Origin: Telopea speciosissima
Lineage: Eukaryota > Streptophyta > Magnoliopsida > Proteales > Proteaceae
Direction of reading: 5' to 3'
NCBI RefSeq assembly: GCF_018873765.1
Contig: NC_057920.1
Span: forward strand, 8,507,307-8,571,306
Length of the DNA: 64,000 nucleotides
The notes beneath the pieces were generated by a model. It searched no databases and was not told where the DNA came from. It was given only the letters and a program-made list of their open reading frames with translations. Below, one piece after another: positions 57,319 through 64,000 of this stretch. Each line of letters starts with the position of its first letter. Position 1 is the stretch's first letter. Both the position numbers and the translations under genes were made by a program.

Positions 57319-58911
57319 GGGAAATTTACACATACCACTCCTGAGGTTTGACGAAAGGATATTTTCACCCCCCAGTTTTGGAAAATTTTGCTTACCCCTG
57401 AGGTTTGCAAACGGTAACAAATAAGCCCATTCCGTCAGTTCATGCCTAACACTGTTAAAAATTAGACTTGAACTGACGGAATTGCCCTTACAAGTAAAAA
57501 AAAAAAAAAAAAAAACACACGTACAACTCATCTTCCCCAATCGATTTGGGGAAGATAAGTTGCAGGTATCCTTGTAGGGAACACCATGGAACCGATCTTG
57601 ATTCACTCTCTTTCCTTTCCCTCTTCCATTTGCTTTAGGTTTTAACCCATTTGTATCTGTGTTTCTAGCTTTTGCTCTTAACTTTACGATCAGCTTTATT
57701 TCTGTTCAGAATCTAGGGTTTGTTAATTGTTACCGTCTTCAAAACTGCAGTTTAAGTTCAAAGAGTAATAACTAATGGGATTTTATGCTGCTTTGATTAA
57801 GTTTAAAAATTCCGGATTCGTGAGCTGGAGTTGTCATTCACGCAAGGTCGCTGGAACTACGAACGATGGTGATCCTGTATCGAGCGCAAATGCGAAACCT
57901 CCCGGAGTTGAGTTGTGGGCTGTCTTCGATGTCCCCAAGATCAGGTCGATTCAACCTGGAAAAATCTGACCCACACCTTCTCGGGTCTCTTTTGTGATTC
58001 GATTAACTTCTATGTCTGCACAATTTCCTCCCCATCTCCTTCTTCTCCGTCTGGGTTTCCTTTTCTTCTTCCTAATCTTCTTCTATTTTTTCTGCTTCAC
58101 ATTTCTTTGCACCCCAGCCGACAATGGATTCCAGAGAGCTTGAAAAAAAATGATGGCAGCCAATGGATTCTGATTCTGTGTTGGGTTTGGAAAAATGGGA
58201 ATAAAAGAAAAGAAATAGGGATCCGGAGGGAAAATGGAAAAGGAAATCAAAGACATGATGGGATCAGAAATGATAAATTAGTTGAGGATGGGTGTGGTCA
58301 TGGCTGGAATTCAGATTGGGGTTTTGTTTAGACAAGGATGTGGGTTAGATTAGAAGTGAAAAGTAATGGAGAGGAGAATCGGTGATGGTGGGATAAGGGT
58401 TTTTAAAATGAAAATGATAAAAAAAATAAAGAGAAAAGAATAGGGATGAAAGGAGAAATAGGGGTTAGTAGAGATGATGGCGGTTTTAGCAGAGATGGGT
58501 TTTGAGAGAGGGTCGGTGATGGGGTTTCGGAAATGGAAGATGTATTTGCTTTTGGGCTTGGAATCATCTACTGCTTATGCTTCTCCACATTGGAGCTTTC
58601 GGCCATTCTCGAGTACCCTTAGATATGGTGCTCTGCCACGGGAAGTTGTTTTTACTGAGAACCTAACTCCCTGGTTGAAGTTGCTTCCTTGTCGAGATAA
58701 AGCTGGGCTTGCTGTTCTAATGGACAGACCTTCTATCTATAGAGTGCAACTCATCTTCCCCAAAATTTTTAACAGTGTTAGTCATGAACTGACGGAATAG
58801 GCTTATTTGTTACTGTTTGCAAACCTCAGGGGGGGTACGCAGAATTTTCCAAAATTGGGGGGTGAAAATATCCTTTAGCCAAACCTCAGGGGTGGTATGT
58901 GTAAATTTCCC
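57319..58911. mobile_element. Pack-MULE-like element, 1593 bp, long TIRs and perfect 9-bp TSD, carrying PIG-T
   Basis: Terminal inverted repeats of about 150 bp. The left begins GGGAAATTTACACATACCAC and the right, on the other strand, has the same first 20 bases. Both continue through CCTGAGGTTTG, AAAGGATATTTTCACCCCCCA, TTTGCAAAC(G/A)GTAACAAATAAG and CCGTCAGTTCATG. Identical TTAATTTTT lies outside both ends (57310-57318 and 58912-58920). Long TIRs plus a 9-bp duplication are the Mutator signature. There is no transposase; the interior is host-gene DNA. Confidence 0.88.
57815..58744 (+). pseudogene. PIG-T (GPI transamidase subunit) gene fragment captured in the Pack-MULE
   Basis: 57820-58005 reads, with one frameshift near 57865 and one near 57945, as ELSFTQGRWNYERW, DPVSSANAKPPGVELWAVFDVP, DQVDSTWKNLTHTFSGLFC and SINF. 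58556-58744 resumes as LESSTAYASPHWSFRP, LRYGALPRE and TENLTPWLKLLPCRDKAGL, ending RPSIYR. These are consecutive stretches of plant PIG-T/Gpi16, which anchors the GPI-transamidase complex in the ER. About 550 bp of non-coding, pyrimidine-rich then purine-rich DNA lies between them. It may be the donor's intron, which would mean capture at DNA level. Both ends of the protein are missing. Non-functional. Confidence 0.78.
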
Positions 58912-58920
58912 TTAATTTTT

Positions 58921-60785
58921 ATGATATGCCCCTATGTGAATGTCAAGCAATGCCTTGTGTGGATTGTCCAATTATTATTTGTGATGGCTGTTTTGATCCA
59001 ATCATCTATGGTGTTGGCATGGTTGGACTATTGTAGTCTTATTTAAATCATAATTTTACTTTATTTTTATGAGTTTTTGATTTTTCAAGAAACGTATTTG
59101 CATCAAAGACCAGAAGTATCTTGCAAGGTCTGCAATAGGTGATGGGCAAAAGATACGGGATCGAGAATAAAATTTTTGATGGACAATATAGAAATTTTTA
59201 AATGGTTAACGCAGGAAAACCAGACTGGTTGGCTTTACAAGTTGGTTCAAGTTTTATTAGCAATTTCTGTTTTAACTCAATTGATGGTTCTTGATACTTT
59301 CTCCTCCTCCACGGTGAATGGGATCTTTAATGTCATTGTATCAATTAAAATTGTGTTGAGTTTTGCAAAACCTCTTGAATGATCTTAAAAAAAAAAAAAT
59401 GGATTTCTTACCCTACAAGAAGATGAAGATTAGAATCAAAAGTTTAATTCTAGAGTTTGAGTTTAGGTCACCTAGGGTACCTATACGGTATACCTACTTT
59501 CTTCGATAAATAAATAAACCTTCATGCACTTTTATTGACACTAGGTGGGATAGATGTCATTAAGGGTATCAATCGGTTTGAATATTTGGTTCGGTTCAAG
59601 ATATACATTGTATAAATCAAAATTAAATCGAGAAAAAAACACATTTTCAAAATCAAAATTAAATCGATTGAGTTTGATTTCGTATTCAATTTAAATCCAA
59701 TCATCCATCAGAATATTTCACCAATATATAATATAGAATTGAACCTCCAATTACTACTATGTATTTTTGGAAACCACATGGTACAGATTCCTTAAACCTT
59801 TAAGAATGACATTTGAGTTCATGATTGGGATGGATTAGTACAAGGAGCAAACTTGAGCCTACGCTTAATATGGTCCCACCATGAAGATTGTACACAATAA
59901 AAAATTATTTCTTTTTTTTTGTACAACAAAATCCTACTTGCTTACTTTTTTTAATGGGTAAAATCCTACTTGCTTAGTTGATCTTTTGAATCTTGCCATG
60001 TTGTTGAGTCTTGAGAGTGTTAAAACTCTTATTATATTTGGTAATTATATTTTAAGGTCGATTTAAATATAAAAACATGTATAAAATATAATCAATACTT
60101 CAATTTATAAGATTAAGGGTGTAAATTGATTTGATTATGGGTAATCGATCTGGTTCTTAATCGGTTTTTGTCTTAAGGGATTATGATCAAATCGGGCCAT
60201 TTATCTAATCGGTTCCAAAATTGAGATCCGAAACTATTTATTAAATTGGTGGGACGATTTGATTCTAGTTCCTAATTGGTTTCATGGACTATTACTGCGT
60301 TCAAAATTCCGAATTTTACTTAAGCATACAGATAACCAAATTTCAATTCTCAATCAAACAAAAACAATTCCCAGGAAAGTGAAAGTAAACAAAAAGAGAG
60401 AGAGAGAGAGAGAGAGAGAATATCATTGGAGTGTGGATTTTGTGAAATGCTTCATCATGAAACTGTGAGATACATTGAATCCAATCTATATAAGCCTTCT
60501 CGCAGAAACCCCCCTCTACTCCTGAAGAGTTAGGTCTGGAGGATTCGAAATCGGAATTAGGAAACCAGAAGAACTGTGGTTGACTTGTGCAGAGACCTTG
60601 AAACTGAGAGCTTCTTATTTCCACTTTTCTCTCGATTACCCATCTTCTGAATGCACTAGCTGAGAGAGAAGAGAAGAAGATCATTCATTCTATTGGACTT
60701 GTTCAACAGTGGTGTGGAGTCACTGTGGTGGAACTGGTGAAAGAGTTGTTGAATTCACAGGGTGAGAGAAAGAGAGGGAGAAACG
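58921..60785 (+). other. Intergenic and 5' region of the AE7-like gene
   Basis: AT-rich. 59558-59600 and 60112-60290 hold hAT-MITE-like terminal words (AAGGGTATCAATCGGTTTG, TTAAGGGTGTAAATTG), possibly the two ends of one element of about 600 bp. A (GA)n run lies at 60393-60419. The last about 200 bp are the probable promoter/leader of the AE7-like gene. Confidence 0.4.
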
Positions 60786-63331
60786 ATGACGTTGGGGTTG
60801 ATCAATGCTAATCCGATCGTACACGCCAAGAAGGAGAGAATCGCTCGTACCGAAGATCTCCATGGCGATGATGCCGTTGATCCCCTCGAAATCTATGATA
60901 TCCTTATGCAATCAGCATTTTTTGTTAAAACCCTTTTTTCTTTTTTCCCCTTTCCTCTTCTTAGGTTTTTCTCTGATCTAAACCCGCAAACGATTTTACG
61001 AATCACTGTTCTGATCTGAATTCTCTGTTCTTTTAAGAATCTCTCTCTCTCTCTCTTTCTCTCCCCCTTACCCCCTAACTTTGTATTGTTCTTCTTTATC
61101 ATTTGGCATCTCTTTTTCATCTTCTTGCTGCTGCTATTAGTTGATACAAAGGAATATTTTTGAATCGCATTTGAGTGTGATCTTTGACTCAAGGTGACAG
61201 ATTTTGTGAGGGATATTAGAGACCCAGAACATCCTTATTCCCTTGAACAGCTGAGCGTTCTCTCTGAGGAATCCGTTACGGTCGATGAAAAGCTTGGACG
61301 TATTCTGTAAGCTTTTCTTATTCTGCTTTCATCTCTGGTTTCTTTTACCCAGGATTTAAGTGAATCAAATTGTATTTTAGTGATCTCATGCCAACATTTG
61401 AAGAAAATTTAGGCAATTCTGATAACTGCAGTGTTGCCTCTTATAATAACGAAACGAGGAGTTCAGCTCGAACTTTAATTTCACTCATTTTTTTCTGTAG
61501 TTCCGTTATCAGATTGTGATCTTTAATTCTTTAGCTCAAACACCCGGGAAGGGGGCGGGGTGTTGCTGGAAGGGGAGTGTGAATCTGTTAATACTTGAAT
61601 TTTCAGTGTTTTTTGAACATCCTATTCTTTGATTATGAGGAGAAATAATATCTTCATCTGAAACAGAGGGCAAATGTACACTTCTGCATTGTTGGTCCTT
61701 ATTTAGTAATAATTGGAGTAATAATTGGACTCAAGACTTACGCAAGGTTAGATTAGCCGCATCTACTTCTAATTTCTGTTTCTGAAATTTTGATTTGAAA
61801 TGTTTGGCATTTGGATTTCAACAAAAAATTGTTACTTCTTAGAAGTTAATGATGTTATATGAGTACTTTGAGTATTGAAAATTTAATATGTTTGTCAGAA
61901 AGCACTAAACTCTCACTGCAGTATTGGTTCTTTAATTAGTGAGTGGACTTGGACCTTAAAGAACTACATTATGCATGTCTAATTCTTAGTTATATTTTCC
62001 TCTTTTTTTTGTTGCAAATTATCTTTTGATTAGTTTTAGATCTTAATGCTCTGGCTCTTGGATCGTAAAGAGTTTGGCTCTTAGTGATGTTGCATTTTGG
62101 TTTGCCCCCAAATTGGTTCCATGTTGGAATCTAGCCATGGATCAAATTTCATATAAATCTGACGTGCCCACGTGTCAATTGTAATGCTTTTGAAAATTGC
62201 ATGAAAAATAGGGGAACTTAGTTAAATAGATGCTGTTGAAAAACCAAGATGACCCCATATATGGTGGGCCATACGTTTGAGATAGGCCATCAAACTTGAC
62301 AAGTGGCATATCAAGTGTTCCTCCATTTATTCGACAGTCAGCTTGCCAATTATCAGTCCACATGACTGAAAAGTTGGGGTATGAGGGGAAGGATTCTGGG
62401 TATTGGTGCGACCGAGTCATTTTCCCTTAAAATACTGTCGTTAGAAAGCACTGTTCTGTTTAATGTCTTTACTGGATAATTAGACTGAGACTTTAAGTCA
62501 GGGTAACATTTTGTGCATCTTCTCTTGACAATGTTTTGGTTGTGCAGGAAATAGGGAAAAAGTTGTTAATTCTTGAAAATTGAACTAGGAAATTCCTTAT
62601 TTATGTGAAATTTTTGTACTGTCACATAAAGCACTATACTCTTTGATCTCTCTCTCTCTCTTTCGGGGGGGGGGGGGTTTAAAAGGTATTCCGATGATTA
62701 ATCAATAAAATTGTCTCCCTTCCCTCCTCTTCATTTTTCTCTTGATTTGATGCATGATGGGTAACAAAGTGGTTCTTTAGGTAGAAGATAATTGGGGAAG
62801 TAAGGGATACTTCTGAAGTAAAGTATCTTTTTTAATTTTTCAATCGAGTTTTTCCATGCCCTACCTGCAAGATCTATTACCCTATATTTCAACTGCATCC
62901 CATTTCTAACCATTTGATAAATTGCATCATCTTCCGTCATACTGGTTGTTAGATAGATAGAGCTTAGGACGGTCTTATGCTTGACTTTGAGCCATCTGAT
63001 CTTTTTGGCTGTGGGCAGCCATAAGCTGATGTGTCATTTTAGCATTTCATGTTCCATCTTCCATTTATATGATGTTTGCTTCAATCGGTGGGTGGCTATT
63101 CAGTTCTTGGTTAACCTTATCTGGACTATGGCATTGTGGATTATTCCTGATTACATTGATAATTATCAGGCTTATGTTTCTGTGCTGAAATACTTAACAT
63201 TTTTGTTGTTGATTTTCCCATGCCTTTGTAGGATAACTTTCACCCCCACTATACAGCACTGTAGTATGGCACCGGTCATTGGTTTATGTCTTCGTGTTAA
63301 ACTGATGGGATGTTTCCCTCCGCATTACAAG
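60786..63331 (+). CDS. AE7-like (MIP18/CIA2-type) cytosolic Fe-S assembly protein, 5' part
   Basis: A component of the cytosolic iron-sulfur assembly targeting complex, which delivers Fe-S clusters to nuclear and cytosolic enzymes. Exons: 60786-60897, 61201-61306, 63232-63331; the rest lies beyond the window. The start ATG gives [18 protein letters not shown], then [28 protein letters not shown]. Next comes the MIP18 core [24 protein letters not shown] with the conserved reactive Cys (C83) in HCSMA. Splicing phases match (1, 2, 0). Intron 2 (61307-63231) is GT-AG. Intron 1 (60898-61200) begins ATATCCTT, the U12 donor, and keeps frame only with an AG end. MTLGLI.ANP..HAKKER groups it with the AE7-like paralogues rather than AE7 itself. 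Expected full length is about 155-160 aa; 106 codons are here. Confidence 0.9.
60898..61200 (+). other. U12-type intron of the AE7-like gene (AT-AG)
   Basis: The 5' splice site is G/ATATCCTTAT, which equals the minor-spliceosome consensus ATATCCTT. TCTTTGACTC (61181-61190) resembles the U12 branch site (TTCCTTRAC) and ends about 13 nt before the acceptor. The reading frame (TAT G/AT TTT GTG) requires the end GACAG/. The AC two bases earlier would give a stop at the third full codon of exon 2. Confidence 0.8.
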
Positions 63332-64000
63332 GTGAACTTCTGTAAAACATTCTAACATAGATTTAAACATTCTCGATATTGTATCTGATTGTCAAGATGA
63401 GTTTCAGTGTATCTTTGTGGATATATACATCAAAAACTGCCATCTGTTCTGTAGCTTTGCTTCCACTTTAGAGAATTTTTAAGTTTTTCTTCTCTTTTCA
63501 AAAACGTGTATTTCTTTTTATGGTTCTTCCTCTTGATTTTCAAGATCTTCTCCTATTCTACAAAGACAGGTATAATTTATGTATGTGTTAAGTGTCAAAG
63601 AAAGGAGACATGTCCACTTATTAAATTGATGTGTCAATAACTCTCTTTACGCTGTCAATTTTGCCTGGCTGTGAATCTGCCTTCTTCTGGGATTTACATA
63701 TTTCTGAGGCATGTACCCATTGAATCAGGAGCCAACTTGAGCTTGCGATGGAGCTGACCTGGACTGACCTGTATGGTCTTACTGCTTTGATTTGGGGACC
63801 CAGGGTTATATTTGGTTCGGTCGAATTATTGATCCTAGGTAGCTTAAAACCCAGAGGAAATGTCTCAATCATAACAATTGGATACTTGCTAAATAAAATT
63901 TTACTACATTGAGGTTATCTCCTTTACAATGGGGAAAGTGATATGTCTGGTTCCTTCAAGTTTCTCAGTTGCAGTATAGAAAATTGGGTTTAGGATGTGT
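63332..64000 (+). other. Intron 3 of the AE7-like gene, running out of the window
   Basis: After the donor AAG/GTGAAC at 63331 no further AE7 exon is recognisable up to the window end. No other gene is seen. Confidence 0.6.

Noticed and set aside
60898-60977. Extension of AE7-like exon 1 without splicing
   Set aside because: The family sequence jumps from EIY(D) to FVRDIRDPE at 61201; the read-through residues are not family-like.
1-64000. CRISPR arrays, operons, bacterial or organellar insertions
   Set aside because: No spaced identical repeats with unique spacers, no intronless operon-like gene runs, no plastid or mitochondrial genes recognised.
1-64000. tRNA or rRNA genes
   Set aside because: No cloverleaf A/B box pairs or rRNA segments were recognised by eye. 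A tRNAscan run would be decisive.

Overview
This is a gene-poor, transposon-rich window of a flowering-plant nuclear genome. The genes are split by GT-AG introns and encode plant-type proteins. The space between and inside them is filled with plant RTE and L1 LINEs, a Ty1/copia element, hAT elements and Mutator-like elements. The protein sequences suggest a non-grass angiosperm (eudicot or magnoliid). I cannot place it more precisely from sequence alone.

Five host genes can be read. (1) 107-4492 (+) is the 3' part of a CNNM-type DUF21/CBS-pair membrane protein whose 5' exons lie before the window. (2) 20218-26886 (+) is a complete eight-exon PMT28-like methyltransferase, 715 aa. (3) 30874-50122 (+) is a complete eight-exon TYW1 gene (tRNA wybutosine synthesis, flavodoxin plus radical SAM), 648 aa. 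It is stretched to 19 kb by two introns of 6.7 and 7.8 kb packed with transposons. (4) 52334-52708 (-) is a small intronless AT-hook-like protein. (5) 60786-63331 (+) is the 5' part of an AE7-like/MIP18 cytosolic Fe-S assembly gene. Its first intron has minor-spliceosome (U12) signals and apparent AT-AG ends. These genes have unrelated roles and are simply neighbours.

Repeat layout: 4.9-7.4 kb holds degenerate repeats and a 145-bp MITE. 7.4-14.1 kb is a nested stack: an RTE LINE carrying a solo LTR (5-bp TSD) and a full copia element (5-bp TSD, 249-bp LTRs) whose single gag-pol frame has nine nonsense codons and no frameshift seen. 14.1-20.2 kb holds Mutator-type MITEs, hairpins and a 0.7-0.86 kb tandem duplication. 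28.2-30.3 kb is a MITE cluster. TYW1 intron 2 holds a TAGGG-rich repeat, a Mutator-like element with a tripled 114-bp unit, and a hAT element. TYW1 intron 3 holds a second copy of the TAGGG-rich repeat, a gene-capturing element with an F-box fragment, and two head-to-head RTE LINEs, one of them carrying two hAT insertions. 53.4-55.4 kb is a hAT element that holds a second gene-capturing element (RPL6 fragment). 57.3-58.9 kb is a Pack-MULE-like element with a perfect 9-bp TSD carrying a PIG-T (GPI transamidase) fragment.

The most notable signal is that three separate transposons in 64 kb carry pieces of three different host genes (F-box protein, ribosomal protein L6, PIG-T). Two of those transposons belong to one family.
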